Below are positions 1 to 9,038 of a stretch of 64,000 nt of DNA, in pieces. A program made the translations under genes and the position numbers. Within the stretch, counting starts at the first letter, position 1; each line of letters opens with the position of its first letter. This stretch comes from Sva-07 sp963707515 (GTDB lineage: Bacteria > Actinomycetota > Acidimicrobiia > Acidimicrobiales > Ilumatobacteraceae). The notes below the pieces were generated by a model that searched no databases, had not been told where the DNA came from, and was given only the letters and a program-made list of their open reading frames with translations. The stretch is from positions 1,302,001 to 1,366,000 of the forward strand of contig CAVPQI010000001.1 of the NCBI GenBank assembly GCA_963707515.1, given 5' to 3'.

Positions 1-225
1 GTAGCGCTTGATCTCCTCGCCGTTCTGGTACGACCACACGATCGTCCAGATGCCGAAGGTGACGATCGTCAGCAGGATCACGAGCCCGATCGAACGCGGT
101 TTGCCGAGCTCACCGGTGGCCCCGTACCCGCCGGGGATCGGCGACGGCGCGCCGAGGCTGGCCGACGGAGGTGGTGGTGGTGGCGGTGGTGGCGCAGCCG
201 GCGGCGGCGGTGGGATGTCGCTCAT
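1..225 (-). CDS. DUF4234 domain membrane protein, 3' end outside window
   Basis: Reading from the ATG at 225 gives 75 codons that run off the left edge, so only the N-terminus is visible. It opens with a proline-rich tail (runs of 5 and 9 prolines) and then, from about residue 43, the phrase PRSIGLVILLTIVTFGIWTI followed by W-S-Y and a charged NGEEIKRY. That is the typical first helix and following residues of DUF4234 small membrane proteins. The function of the family is unknown. Similar Pro-rich tails occur on two other membrane proteins in this window (31600-32604 and 43976-44563). The overlapping plus-strand reading frame is a shadow. Confidence 0.7.
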   Translation of the reverse strand, partial: MSDIPPPPPAAPPPPPPPPPSASLGAPSPIPGGYGATGELGKPRSIGLVILLTIVTFGIWTIVWSYQNGEEIKRY

Positions 226-282
226 GGGCGTCACCGTAGATCGCTGCCGGACGCGCCCGTGACGATGACGATGATCAGGCGG

Positions 283-1167
283 TCAGCGCTGAAGGCCGAC
301 GAGTCGCGTGTCGACCGCGGCCACCAGGGCGTCGAGCGCGGCGTCGTCGTTGGGAACGGGCTGCAACGCGTCGTCGATCCCACTGGTGGCGGAGACGATG
401 ACCGACACGCCGTCGCGCTCCCAGAACGTGACGCTGAAGTCGAGCGGGAGGAGCATCATCTCGTTGACGAGATCGCCGTCGAGCGTGAAGCGATAGGCCT
501 GATCGCCGGGCCCGGAAAGCTGCTCGATGGCGGGGATCGCCGTGTAGATGCCGATGTCGGCCACCTCGCCGACGATCAGCGGGCACGCCTCGATCCCGGC
601 AACCAGTTCGGCGAACTCCGCCTGCGACGCAGCCACATCGGCGGGCTCGGGTTCGGGGGTGATGTGGACCTCGATCGCCCGGGTACTCGCCGTGTCGGCG
701 AACTTGATCTGTGCCGACTCGACGTCGGGCCGCTCGGGATCGAGGATCAACGGCGCCAACCCCGGGCAAGCGACGAGGCTCTCTTCGTCGAAGATGCGGG
801 CGTCCTCCGCGATCTCGGCTCCGGACGTGTCGACCTCGAACCCGGCGCCGGCCTCTGCGGCGGTCGGCAGGATCGTCCGCAGGTCGTCGATCGACAACGG
901 TGCGGGCGGCACGGTATCGGGCGGCACGGTCTCGGGCGGCACGGTGTCGATCGGTTCGGTCGTGGCGACGGTGACCGTGCTCGCCGTCCGCGCCGACTCG
1001 GTGGACGGCGCAGCGCTGGCCCCAGGTGGCTCGGTGCCGGTCGCCGCATCGTCCGCCTCGCTGTCGCTGCCACCACAGGCGCACAACGTCGCGGCGAGGC
1101 CGGCGACCAGCACGGTGGCGGGAGCGAGGCGTGGGCGATGACGGTTGGAGCGGCTGGGGGTGGACAT
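283..1167 (-). CDS. Putative secreted lipoprotein, unknown function
   Basis: 294 aa from the ATG at 1167. Basic N-terminus (S-R-S-N-R-H-R-P-R), hydrophobic stretch, then a lipobox ending L-C-A-C with the probable lipidated Cys at residue 31, followed by GGSDSE. A Thr/Pro-rich linker with PPETVPPDTVPP repeats covers roughly residues 60-90. The rest is a globular acidic domain with a single clear CPGLAP and EACPLI cysteine pair that could form a disulphide. I do not recognise a named family. It is probably anchored on the outer face of the membrane. Its start is 99 bp from the divergent hydrolase at 1267. No enzymatic motif is visible. Confidence 0.7.
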   Translation of the reverse strand: MSTPSRSNRHRPRLAPATVLVAGLAATLCACGGSDSEADDAATGTEPPGASAAPSTESARTASTVTVATTEPIDTVPPETVPPDTVPPAPLSIDDLRTILPTAAEAGAGFEVDTSGAEIAEDARIFDEESLVACPGLAPLILDPERPDVESAQIKFADTASTRAIEVHITPEPEPADVAASQAEFAELVAGIEACPLIVGEVADIGIYTAIPAIEQLSGPGDQAYRFTLDGDLVNEMMLLPLDFSVTFWERDGVSVIVSATSGIDDALQPVPNDDAALDALVAAVDTRLVGLQR

Positions 1168-1266
1168 GCGCACGAGGATGCCCGCCGTCGCCGCGCTCAC
1201 ACCTCGAGAGCGAGCGGGTGCAGCTGCGACTCGACCGAGGGCAGCACCGTTCGCCATGCTCCAGGG

Positions 1267-2505
1267 ATGGGCACCCTGAAGATCGAGATCGATCCATCCG
1301 ACGCGGGCTTCGACGCCGACCGGCTGGCGCGCATCGACACCCACTTCCAGCGCTACGTCGACGACCGCCAATTGGCGGGCTGGCAGGTCGCCGTCAGCCG
1401 CCGCGGGCAACTCGTCCATGCCTCGACGAGCGGACACCGCGACCTCGAGCGCGCCGCCCCGTTCGACGACGACACGGTCGTGCGCATGTTCTCGATGACC
1501 AAGCCGATCACCTCGGTGGCGGCGATGATGCTCTACGAGGAGGGGAGGTTCGAGCTGAAGTCGCCGATCTCCGCCTGGCTGCCCGAGTTCGCCGACACGC
1601 GGGTCTACCGTTCGGGCTCGTTCCTCGCCCCGGTCACCGAACCGCTGACCGAACCGATCCGCGTCTGGCACCTGCTCACCCACACGTCGGGGCTGACGTA
1701 CGGCTTCCACAACACCCACGTCACCGACGCCATCTACCGGCGCAACGGATTCGAGTGGGGCACCCCGCCCCACGCCGACCTCGCCGAGTGCAGCCGTCTG
1801 TTGGCGGGCATGCCGCTGGCGTTCCAGCCCGGCTCGGAGTGGAACTACGGCGTGTCGACCGACGTCCTCGGGCGTCTCGTCGAGGTGGTGTCCGGGATGC
1901 CGCTCGACGAGTTCTTCCGCACCCGGATCTTCGAACCGCTCGGGATGACCGAGACCGACTTCCACTGCCACGACGAGTGGCAGGACCGCTTCGCCACCCT
2001 CTACGTCCGCAACCCGGCCGACGGCAGCGCCGTGCCGGCGCCCGGGGCGATGGGGCGCGGCTTCCTGGAGCCGCCGGCGATGCTCGGTGGCGGCGGCGGA
2101 CTGGTCGGCACCGCACACGACTACCTCCGATTCGCCCACATGCTCCTCAACCGTGGCGAGCTCGACGGTGTGCGGCTGCTCGGCTCGCGCACCGTCGACT
2201 ACATGACCCGCAACCACCTGCCGGGCAACGCCGACCTCGAGACGTTCGGGCGGCCGCTGTTCGCGGAGACGAGCTTCGACGGCGTCGGCTTCGGGCTCGG
2301 CTTCTCGGTCGTGCTCGACAGCGCAGCGAACAAGGTGTTGCGCTCGGAGGGGGAGTTCTCGTGGGGCGGGGCCGCCTCGACGATCTTCTGGGTCGACCCG
2401 AAGGAGGAGCTGGTGGTCCTCTTCCTCACCCAGCTGCTGCCGTCGAGCACCTATCCGATCCGCAGCGAGCTCAACCAGCTCGTGCAGCAAGCCCTCGTCG
2501 ACTGA
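1267..2505 (+). CDS. Serine hydrolase, beta-lactamase/esterase (class C-like) fold
   Basis: 412 aa. The nucleophile motif S-x-x-K is SMTK at residues 76-79, inside VVRMFSMTKPITSVA. The second motif is Y-G-V-S in WNYGVSTDVLG, where esterases of this family have Y-x-x rather than the strict Y-x-N of beta-lactamases. The third motif region is the C-terminal WGGAAS, in place of KTG or HxG. HLLTHTSGLTY and EPLGMTETDF are standard family signatures. No signal peptide is visible, so a cytosolic esterase or D-amino-acid peptidase-like hydrolase is more likely than a secreted beta-lactamase. The substrate cannot be told from sequence. It converges on the SRPBCC gene across a short hairpin. Confidence 0.88.
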   Translation: MGTLKIEIDPSDAGFDADRLARIDTHFQRYVDDRQLAGWQVAVSRRGQLVHASTSGHRDLERAAPFDDDTVVRMFSMTKPITSVAAMMLYEEGRFELKSPISAWLPEFADTRVYRSGSFLAPVTEPLTEPIRVWHLLTHTSGLTYGFHNTHVTDAIYRRNGFEWGTPPHADLAECSRLLAGMPLAFQPGSEWNYGVSTDVLGRLVEVVSGMPLDEFFRTRIFEPLGMTETDFHCHDEWQDRFATLYVRNPADGSAVPAPGAMGRGFLEPPAMLGGGGGLVGTAHDYLRFAHMLLNRGELDGVRLLGSRTVDYMTRNHLPGNADLETFGRPLFAETSFDGVGFGLGFSVVLDSAANKVLRSEGEFSWGGAASTIFWVDPKEELVVLFLTQLLPSSTYPIRSELNQLVQQALVD

Positions 2506-2510
2506 CCGTT

Positions 2511-2535
2511 ACAAGAGGGGTCTGACCCCTGTTGT
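2511..2535. terminator. Hairpin between convergent genes
   Basis: AGGGGT (2516-2521), loop CTG, ACCCCT (2525-2530). The stem is extended by ACAA/TTGT after one G-G mismatch. It lies exactly between the converging ends of the hydrolase (stop at 2505) and the SRPBCC gene (stop at 2535-2537), so it is a probable bidirectional terminator. There is no strong T tract. Confidence 0.55.
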
Positions 2536-3005
2536 CACGCTGCGTCGTCAGCCTCCAGGGTGGCGGCGAGCCGTTCGAGGGTGGTGCTGATCGTCTGCCG
2601 GTTGCGCTCGGTGCGGTCGTCGACGCCGGAGATCTGCTTGCTCATCTCCATCGCCTCCTCCGGCCGGAGGTCGTCGTTCCACTCGGTCACCCGGCAGCCG
2701 TCGGCCGTCGGCTCGATGCGGTACCCCCAGGTCGAATAGTGGAAGTCGTACATCGAGCACTCGAAGGCGAACTCCCGACCCGGGTCGGCCGCGACGATTT
2801 TGCCCTGGCTCGTCCACTCGTGGTCGCCGTTGCGGTTGTGGCCGTCGAACGTCGCCCCGAGCACCGGGCCGGCGACGCCGTCGTGCCACTCGCAGGTGTG
2901 GCACTCCTCGGACCACTCCCCCATCCGGGTGACGTCGGAGATCGCCGCATAGACGGCCTCCGGTGTCGCAGCGATGTGGCGGGAGATCTCGATCCGTCCA
3001 AACAT
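2535..3005 (-). CDS. SRPBCC (polyketide cyclase/START-like) family protein
   Basis: 156 aa. The N-terminus (SRHIAATPEAVYAAISDVTRMGEWSEE) is the diagnostic first strand and helix of the SRPBCC fold, followed by the strand patterns TSQGKIVAADPGREFAFE and GYRIEPTADGCRVTEWND. These proteins form a deep hydrophobic ligand pocket and are used for lipid or aromatic ligand binding, cyclisation or hydrolase activation. No catalytic residue allows a finer call. It is transcribed toward the hydrolase and lies downstream of the TetR gene, 65 bp from its stop, in the same direction, so they could be co-transcribed. Confidence 0.82.
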   Translation of the reverse strand: MFGRIEISRHIAATPEAVYAAISDVTRMGEWSEECHTCEWHDGVAGPVLGATFDGHNRNGDHEWTSQGKIVAADPGREFAFECSMYDFHYSTWGYRIEPTADGCRVTEWNDDLRPEEAMEMSKQISGVDDRTERNRQTISTTLERLAATLEADDAA

Positions 3006-3070
3006 CGCCGCAGTTGAGCACAGCATTCCGGGCCGCGCCGAGTCGCCGCGCCACTGATCGACGTCGGTGG

Positions 3071-3871
3071 TCAGGAGCGACGTGACTCGACGAGCACGGC
3101 GATGCCGTCGAGCAGCCGGGCGAGTCCGAACGTGAAGTCGTCGAGCGATTCGCGCTCGAGATAGCCGGCCTCGTCGTCGGCAGTTCGTGTCGTCTGGTCG
3201 AAGGCACCTGCCGCCGAGAGCTTCGACGAAACCGGGAAACGTTCCTCCCAGTCGAACTGGCCCATCTCGTCGAGCAATGCCGAACGCTCGTACCACCAGT
3301 CGTCCTCGCTCTGCCGGCCACGGGCGTCGGTGGTCCGCACCTGGGCGACCGCGCGGGCGGCGCCGGCGACGTAACTCGTCAGTGCACCGGCCACACGGAC
3401 CACCTCGACCGGTTCGAGGCCGAGGTCGTCGAAGATCGCCAGGCGGGCCTCGTGCGTCGCCAACTCGTTCGGGCCGAGCAGGGGTCGGGGACTCGCCACC
3501 TGGAGCACCCAGGGATGACGCAGGTACCACGCCCACATCTCGGCGGCCCACTCCTGTGCCGCGCCACGCCAGCCGGACGCCCGGTCGTACACCGTCGGGA
3601 GCTCGCCGAGGGTGCGGTCGAGCATCAGATCGAGGAGCTCGGCCTTTGTCGGCACGTAGGTGTACAGCGCCATCGCACTGGTGCCGAGCCGCTCGCCGAC
3701 CTTGCGCATCGACAGCGAGTCGAGGCCCTCCGCGTCGGCGAGAGCGACCGCGGTGGCCACGATGCGCTCGACCGACAGGCCCTGCTTGGGACCCCGTGTC
3801 GGCGGCGCGGTCCGCCCCCACAGGAGCGCCATCGAACGGCGTGCATCGCCTTGCCCGGTCTGATCGGTCAT
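3071..3871 (-). CDS. TetR family transcriptional regulator (TetR_C type) of the adjacent ABC exporter
   Basis: 266 aa from the ATG at 3871. The helix-turn-helix lies at about residues 35-80: IVATAVALADAEGLDSLSMR, then KVGERLGTSAMALYTYVPTK. The C-terminal part (about 100-260) is the all-helical ligand and dimer domain, of the sort with WAAEMWAWYLRHPWVL found in regulators paired with DrrAB-like exporters. It is divergent from the ABC ATPase gene at 3964, with 92 bp between starts holding palindromic sequence. It most likely represses the exporter and itself until a ligand, probably a hydrophobic drug, binds; that is inference from family and layout. Confidence 0.9.
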   Translation of the reverse strand: MTDQTGQGDARRSMALLWGRTAPPTRGPKQGLSVERIVATAVALADAEGLDSLSMRKVGERLGTSAMALYTYVPTKAELLDLMLDRTLGELPTVYDRASGWRGAAQEWAAEMWAWYLRHPWVLQVASPRPLLGPNELATHEARLAIFDDLGLEPVEVVRVAGALTSYVAGAARAVAQVRTTDARGRQSEDDWWYERSALLDEMGQFDWEERFPVSSKLSAAGAFDQTTRTADDEAGYLERESLDDFTFGLARLLDGIAVLVESRRS

Positions 3872-3907
3872 CGTCGGTGGCCTCGAAATGGCGGGGGAAC
3901 TCCGTGC

Positions 3908-3941
3908 AGCGTACGCTAATCTCGATCTCCTTACACCGTAC
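3908..3941. promoter_or_regulatory. Candidate TetR operator between regulator and ABC exporter
   Basis: AGCGTACGCT at 3908-3917 is a perfect 10-bp palindrome. In addition, GTACGCTAA (3911-3919) and TTACACCGTAC (3931-3941) form an imperfect larger inverted repeat. Both lie in the divergent promoter region of the TetR gene and the ABC operon. The following GGAGGAG (3953-3959) is the ribosome binding site for the ATG at 3964. Binding is inferred. Confidence 0.5.
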
Positions 3942-3963
3942 TGAATTACCTTGGAGGAGCGAC

Positions 3964-4959
3964 ATGACGACTGCAGCTGCCATCGACGCCACCGCACTGG
4001 TGAAGAATTTCGGCACCCAACGAGCACTCGACGGGTTCGATCTCGCCGTGCCCGCCGGCTCGGTGTGCGGGCTGCTCGGACCGAACGGCGCGGGCAAATC
4101 GACAGCGGTCCGCATCCTGACGACGCTGCTGCGCGCTGACGGCGGCCGCGCTCGCGTCGCCGGCGCCGACGTAGCCGCGGCACCCGAGACGGTGCGCCAC
4201 CGGATCGGGCTCAGCGGTCAGGCGCCGGCGGTGGACGAGATCCTCAGCGGCCGCCAGAACCTCGTGCTCTTCGCCCGCCTCAACGGACTCTCGAAGACCG
4301 ACGCGCGACGGCGTGCCGACGCGCTCCTCGATCAGCTCGACCTCGGTGCCGCGGCCGATCGGCCGGTGAAGCGCTACTCGGGTGGGATGCGCCGCCGACT
4401 GGACCTCGGCGTGACGCTCATCCTGGCGCCTGACGTGCTGTTCCTCGACGAACCGACGACGGGACTCGACCCGCGCAACCGTGCCGAGGTGTGGTCCGCG
4501 ATCCGCGCCTTCGTCGCCTCGGGCACCACCGTGCTGCTGACCACGCAGTACCTCGACGAGGCCGACCAACTCGCTGACGACGTCGTGGTGATGGACCGCG
4601 GCCGCGTGATCGCCCGCGGGCGACCCGACGACCTGAAGGCACTCGTCGGCGCCGATCGCATCGACGTCGCGCTCGAGCACGACGACGACGTCGACCGGGC
4701 GATCGAGCTCATCCCCACCGTCACGGGCGGCGATCTCGAAGTCGACCGTTCGACGCGCACCGTCAGCTCGTCGGTGGACAACCGCGTCCGAGCCCTCACC
4801 GACATCGTGCGGGCGCTGGCGGTCGCCGGCATCTCGCCCGCTGACATCGCGCTACGCCGCCCGACGCTCGACGACGTCTTCCTCCGGCTGACCGGACACC
4901 GAGCCGAGCCCGAACCACCGGACCCCGATCGACCCGACGACCAGGAGGAGGCAGCCTGA
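3964..4959 (+). CDS. ABC-2 type exporter ATP-binding protein (DrrA-like)
   Basis: 331 aa. Walker A GPNGAGKST at residues 39-47, ABC signature YSGGMRRRLDLG, Walker B VLFLDEPTTGLD, and the H-loop region replaced by TTQYLDEADQLAD, as is usual in DrrA proteins (Q-Y instead of H). The C-terminal extension with RRPTLDDVFLRLTG is the DrrA-type domain. It powers export through the membrane partner encoded next, whose ATG overlaps this stop (TGATG at 4957-4961). The ribosome binding site GGAGGAG is well placed. It is expected to be controlled by the divergent TetR gene. Homologues export hydrophobic antibiotics; the actual substrate here is unknown. Confidence 0.93.
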   Translation: MTTAAAIDATALVKNFGTQRALDGFDLAVPAGSVCGLLGPNGAGKSTAVRILTTLLRADGGRARVAGADVAAAPETVRHRIGLSGQAPAVDEILSGRQNLVLFARLNGLSKTDARRRADALLDQLDLGAAADRPVKRYSGGMRRRLDLGVTLILAPDVLFLDEPTTGLDPRNRAEVWSAIRAFVASGTTVLLTTQYLDEADQLADDVVVMDRGRVIARGRPDDLKALVGADRIDVALEHDDDVDRAIELIPTVTGGDLEVDRSTRTVSSSVDNRVRALTDIVRALAVAGISPADIALRRPTLDDVFLRLTGHRAEPEPPDPDRPDDQEEAA

Positions 4960-5837
4960 TGACCCCGATCACCACCGTGCCCGATATCGCAGGCGGGCTC
5001 GACCCGTCGATCGTCCGGCTCCGCGCCGCTGAGCCACCGACCGGCGTCGACCGCCTGCGACGCGCCGCCCGCGACGGCTGGTTGATCGCCGGACGCGACA
5101 TGGCGCAGTGGGTGCGCGAGCCGCAGATGGTCCTGTGGGGACTCGTCATGCCGGTGATGTTCGTCGTCCTGTTCGCCTACGTGCTCGGCAGCGCGATGGT
5201 CGTGCCCGGCGGCGGCAGCTACCAGTCGTTCGTGATGCCGGGCATGTTCGTGCAGACGATGGCCTTCGGCATCGGGGAAACCCTGGCGGCGGTACAGGCC
5301 GACGCCAGCAAGGGAGTGATGGATCGCTTCCGCTCGATGCCGATGGCACCGTCGGCGATCGTCGTCGGCCGCTGCACGGCGAACCTCGTGTACTCCATCG
5401 TCAGCCTGGCGATCATGGTGGTCGCCGGGCTCGCCGTCGGTTGGCGGTGGGAGGGCAGCGCCGGACCGGCGTTCGCCGCGTTCGGTCTGTTGCTCCTCCT
5501 GCGGCTGGCGTTCCTCTGGATCGGCATCTACCTCGGTCTCCGGGCGACGAGCCCTGAGATGGCGAACTCGATCTACGGCTTGTTGTATCCGCTGACGATG
5601 TTGTCGAACGCGTTCGTGGCGACGGAGCTGCTGCCCGACTGGCTCGGCACGATCGCCGAGTGGAATCCGTTGTCGGCGACGGTCACGGCGACGCGAGAGC
5701 TGTTCGGCAATCCGACCGGCGATCCGACCGGATGGCCCAGCGAGCACGCGATGCAGCTCGCCGTCCTGTGGCCGATCGTCATCACCGTCGTGACATTGCC
5801 GCTCGCCGTGCGCGCCTACCAGCGTCTGAGCCGCTAG
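4959..5837 (+). CDS. ABC-2 type transporter permease (DrrB-like)
   Basis: 292 aa. A cytosolic N-terminus of about 55 residues is followed by six hydrophobic segments, beginning MVLWGLVMPVMFVVLFAYVL and including IVSLAIMVVAGLAVGW, AAFGLLLLLRLAFLWIGIYL and the C-terminal LAVLWPIVITVVTLPLAV. The ABC-2 signature NPLSATVTATRELFG sits before the last helix. It overlaps the ATPase gene by one base, so the two are translationally coupled and form one exporter. It ends 4 bp before the convergent ilvD stop. Confidence 0.92.
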   Translation: MTPITTVPDIAGGLDPSIVRLRAAEPPTGVDRLRRAARDGWLIAGRDMAQWVREPQMVLWGLVMPVMFVVLFAYVLGSAMVVPGGGSYQSFVMPGMFVQTMAFGIGETLAAVQADASKGVMDRFRSMPMAPSAIVVGRCTANLVYSIVSLAIMVVAGLAVGWRWEGSAGPAFAAFGLLLLLRLAFLWIGIYLGLRATSPEMANSIYGLLYPLTMLSNAFVATELLPDWLGTIAEWNPLSATVTATRELFGNPTGDPTGWPSEHAMQLAVLWPIVITVVTLPLAVRAYQRLSR

Positions 5838-5841
5838 GCGA

Positions 5842-7551
5842 TCAGAGGGTGTTGGTGATCGCCCCGGTCTCGGCGCCCTGGACGAGCTTGGCGTACTTGC
5901 CGAGCACACCGCTCGTGTAGCGCGGCGGGTTGGGCGTCCACCCCTCCCGCCGGCGGGCCAGCTCGGCCTCGTCGACGAGCAGGTCGAGCGACTTCGTCGG
6001 CACGTCGACGCGGATCGTGTCGCCGTCGCGGACGAAGGCGATCGGTCCGCCGTCGACGGCCTCGGGTGCGACGTGGCCGATGCAGAACCCCCACGTGCCA
6101 CCGGAGAAGCGGCCGTCGGTGATCAGCGCGCAATCCGAGCCGCGACCGGCGCCCTTCAGCGCGCCGGTGATCGCCAACATCTCGCGCATCCCCGGGCCGC
6201 CCTTGGGGCCTTCGTAGCGGATGACGATCACGTCACCGGGCTGGATCGCGCCGGCGAGGATGGCGTCCATGGCGAACGACTCGTCGTCGAAGACCCGCGC
6301 GGGTCCCTCGAACGTCTTCTGCGAATCGGTGAGCCCGGCGACCTTGACGACCGACCCGCGCGGGGCGAGCGATCCGGTCAGCACGTTGATGCCACCTTCG
6401 GTGTGGATCGGCTTGTCGAGCGGGTGAACGACGACGCCGTCGGGGCCGGGCGGGTCGATGTCGGCGAGGTTCTCGGCCATCGTCTTGCCGGTGACGGTCA
6501 ACACGTCGCCATGGAGGAGGCCGGCGTCGAGGAGCATCTTCAACACGACCGGCACGCCGCCGATGCGGTCGAGATCGCTCATGTGATAGCGGCCGCCCGG
6601 CTTCATGTCGGCGATGTGGGGAACGCGGTCGGCGATGCGGTTGAAGTCGTCGAGGTCGAGCGCGACGCCGGCTTCGTTGGCGATCGCCAACAGGTGAAGC
6701 ACGGCGTTGGTCGAACCGCCGAGGGCCGAGGTGACGGCGATGGCGTTCTCGAACGCTTCCTTGGTCATGATCTGGCGCGGCGTGATCCCCAACCGCAGCA
6801 GGTTGACGACCGCCGCACCGGCCTGCTCGGCGTCGGACTCGCGGCGACCGTCGATGGCGGGCGGTGACGCCGTGCCCGGCAGGCTCATCCCGATCGCCTC
6901 GGCGATGGAGCTCATCGTGTTGGCGGTGAACATGCCACCGCACGCGCCCTCACCGGGGCACGCCTTGGACTCGATGGCGTGGAGCTCGGCCTCGTCGATG
7001 GTGCCCGCGGCGCAGGCACCGACAGCTTCGAACACGCTGGTGATGTCGAGCGCCACACCGTTGTGCTCGCCCGGCATGATCGAGCCGTTGTAGACGAAGA
7101 CGCTGGCGACGTCGAGGCGGGCGGCGGCCATCAGCATCGCCGGGATCGACTTGTCGCACCCGGCGAGGCCGACGAAACCGTCGAAGCGCTCGGCGTGGAT
7201 CACCGTCTCGACGGAGTCGGTGATCACCTCGCGGGACACGAGCGACGCCCGCATGCCCTCGTGGCCCATCGAGATGCCGTCGCTGACGGTGATCGTGCCG
7301 AACTCCATCGGGAACCCGCCGGCCTCGCGCACGCCGACCTTGGTGTGCTCGGCGAGCTTGCGCAGCGTCATGTTGCACGGCGTCACCTCGTTCCACGACG
7401 AAGCGATCGCCACCTGCGGCTTGTCCCAGTCGTCGTCGGTCATGCCGACGGCACGCAGCATCGCCCGCGACGCCGCCTTCTGCATGCCGTCGGTGACGTC
7501 GCGCGACCGCGGCTTGACGTCGACCGGGGTCTCGTGCAGCTGCTCACTCAT
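5842..7551 (-). CDS. ilvD: Dihydroxy-acid dehydratase
   Basis: 569 aa, normal family length. It dehydrates 2,3-dihydroxy-isovalerate and 2,3-dihydroxy-3-methylvalerate to the 2-oxo acids in valine and isoleucine synthesis. Iron-sulfur cluster cysteines are visible in NEVTPCNMTL, GLAGCDKSIPAML and KACPGEGACGGMFTANTM. Other signatures are GGSTNAVLHLLAIANEA, YEGPKGGPGMREML and TDGRFSGGTWGFCIGH. I chose the ATG at 7551 because the protein then starts with a short leader before SRDVTDGMQKAASRAMLRAVG, where homologues begin. The remaining ilv genes are not in the window. It is divergent from the acyl-CoA dehydrogenase gene. Confidence 0.96.
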   Translation of the reverse strand: MSEQLHETPVDVKPRSRDVTDGMQKAASRAMLRAVGMTDDDWDKPQVAIASSWNEVTPCNMTLRKLAEHTKVGVREAGGFPMEFGTITVSDGISMGHEGMRASLVSREVITDSVETVIHAERFDGFVGLAGCDKSIPAMLMAAARLDVASVFVYNGSIMPGEHNGVALDITSVFEAVGACAAGTIDEAELHAIESKACPGEGACGGMFTANTMSSIAEAIGMSLPGTASPPAIDGRRESDAEQAGAAVVNLLRLGITPRQIMTKEAFENAIAVTSALGGSTNAVLHLLAIANEAGVALDLDDFNRIADRVPHIADMKPGGRYHMSDLDRIGGVPVVLKMLLDAGLLHGDVLTVTGKTMAENLADIDPPGPDGVVVHPLDKPIHTEGGINVLTGSLAPRGSVVKVAGLTDSQKTFEGPARVFDDESFAMDAILAGAIQPGDVIVIRYEGPKGGPGMREMLAITGALKGAGRGSDCALITDGRFSGGTWGFCIGHVAPEAVDGGPIAFVRDGDTIRVDVPTKSLDLLVDEAELARRREGWTPNPPRYTSGVLGKYAKLVQGAETGAITNTL

Positions 7552-7730
7552 GACCGAGACGGTAGTGGCGCCTGTCAACGGCGCGCCTGGTGCTGTCCCT
7601 ACCCGGCCGAGCGGCAGCAGCCGTTCCGCCGCTCCGGGGCCCCCGACCACGCCTCGCTCGGTCGACTCGCTGTAGGTTCCGGTGCTCGCTCGTCGAATCA
7701 CATGCCCGACGTACATGAGGAGGAGACACC

Positions 7731-8999
7731 ATGGATTTCGATCTTCCGCAGGACCTCGCGGACTACCTGGCCGAACTCGATGACTTCATCGAGACCACCA
7801 TCAAGCCCCTGGAACAGCGTGACGACAACGTCCGGTTCTTTGACCATCGCCGGGAGGACGCGCGCACGGACTGGGACCGTGGCGGCCTCCCCAACCGCGA
7901 GTGGGAAGCCCTGCTCCGCGAGGCCAAGCGCCTGGCCGACGAGGCCGGCCACTACCGGTACGCGATCAGCGAGGAGTACGGCGGCCGCAACGGCACCAAC
8001 CTCGGCATGGCCGTGATCCGCGAGCACTTCGCCCGCAAAGGCCTCGGACTCCACAACGACCTCCAGAACGAGCACTCGATCGTGGGGAACAACGTCGGCC
8101 TGCTGCTGATGCTCTCCTACGGCACCGACGAGCAGAAGGCCGAGTGGCTCGATGACCTGATGCTCGGCAAGCGGGGCTTCGCGTTCGGGATCACCGAACC
8201 CAAGCACGGCTCCGATGCCACCCACATGGAGACCGTCGCGGTGCGCGACGGCGACGAGTGGGTGATCAACGGTGAGAAGACCTGGAACACAGGGATCCAC
8301 ACCGCCAGCCACGACCTGATCTTCGCCCGCACCTCCGGCGACCCGGGCGACGGGGACGGCATCACGTGCTTCCTCACACCAACCGACTCCGAGGGCTTCG
8401 AGATCGTCGAGTACCTGTGGACGTTCAACATGCCCACCGACCACGCCCATGTCCGGTTCACCGACATCCGCGTGCCGGACAGCGCCATCTTCGGTGGTGA
8501 GGGCCGCGGGCTCCAGGTCGTGCAGCACTTCTTCAACGAGAATCGCATCCGTCAGGCAGCCTCCAGCCTCGGTGCCGCCCAGTACTGCATCGACCGGGCC
8601 GTCGCCTACGCCAAGGAGCGCAAGCCGTTCGGCAAGCCGCTCGCCACCAACCAGGGCATCCAGTTCCCACTCGTCGACCTCCAGGCGCGGGCCGAGATGC
8701 TCCGCGCCTTGGTCCACAAGACGGCGTGGCAGATGGACAAGTACGGGGCGTTCAGCGTCTCGGACAAGGTCTCGATCTGCAACTACCAGGCCAATCGGCT
8801 CTGTTGTGACGCCGCTGACCAGGCGATGCAGGTCTTCGGTGGGCTGGGCTACTCGCGCCACGAGCCCTTCGAGCACATCTACCGACACCACCGCCGGTAC
8901 CGCATCACCGAGGGCGCCGACGAGATCCAGATGCGTCGCGTCGCGGGCTACATGTTCGGGTTCATGAAGCAGCAGGCACCGAAGGGCGTCCAGGTCTGA
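7731..8999 (+). CDS. Acyl-CoA dehydrogenase family protein
   Basis: 422 aa, FAD-dependent. The N-terminal helical domain is followed by the FAD/substrate phrase GKRGFAFGITEPKHGSDATHM, the middle beta domain, and the C-terminal helices containing FGKPLATNQGIQFPLVDLQ, QAMQVFGGLGYSRHEPFEHI and the closing RRYRITEGADEIQMRRVAG. The RITEGADEIQ stretch is where acyl-CoA dehydrogenases carry their active-site and FAD contacts. Strong ribosome binding site AGGAGGAG before the ATG. It oxidises an acyl-CoA at C2-C3; chain type cannot be told. Genes for electron transfer flavoprotein are not nearby. Confidence 0.9.
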   Translation: MDFDLPQDLADYLAELDDFIETTIKPLEQRDDNVRFFDHRREDARTDWDRGGLPNREWEALLREAKRLADEAGHYRYAISEEYGGRNGTNLGMAVIREHFARKGLGLHNDLQNEHSIVGNNVGLLLMLSYGTDEQKAEWLDDLMLGKRGFAFGITEPKHGSDATHMETVAVRDGDEWVINGEKTWNTGIHTASHDLIFARTSGDPGDGDGITCFLTPTDSEGFEIVEYLWTFNMPTDHAHVRFTDIRVPDSAIFGGEGRGLQVVQHFFNENRIRQAASSLGAAQYCIDRAVAYAKERKPFGKPLATNQGIQFPLVDLQARAEMLRALVHKTAWQMDKYGAFSVSDKVSICNYQANRLCCDAADQAMQVFGGLGYSRHEPFEHIYRHHRRYRITEGADEIQMRRVAGYMFGFMKQQAPKGVQV

Positions 9000-9003
9000 C
9001 CGA

Positions 9004-9038
9004 CCGTGGCTGAGTCGCTCGCTGCTGCTCAGCCACGG
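9004..9038. terminator. Bidirectional hairpin terminator overlapping the gatB stop
   Basis: CCGTGGCTGAG (9004-9014) pairs perfectly with CTCAGCCACGG (9028-9038) around a 13-nt loop. It sits between the acyl-CoA dehydrogenase stop (8999) and gatB, and its right arm contains the gatB stop codon (9029-9031). This suits termination of both converging transcripts, and no T tract is present. Confidence 0.6.

Noticed and set aside
8..262. Small plus-strand protein with a glycine run at the left edge
   Set aside because: It is the complement of the proline-rich start of the DUF4234 gene on the minus strand.
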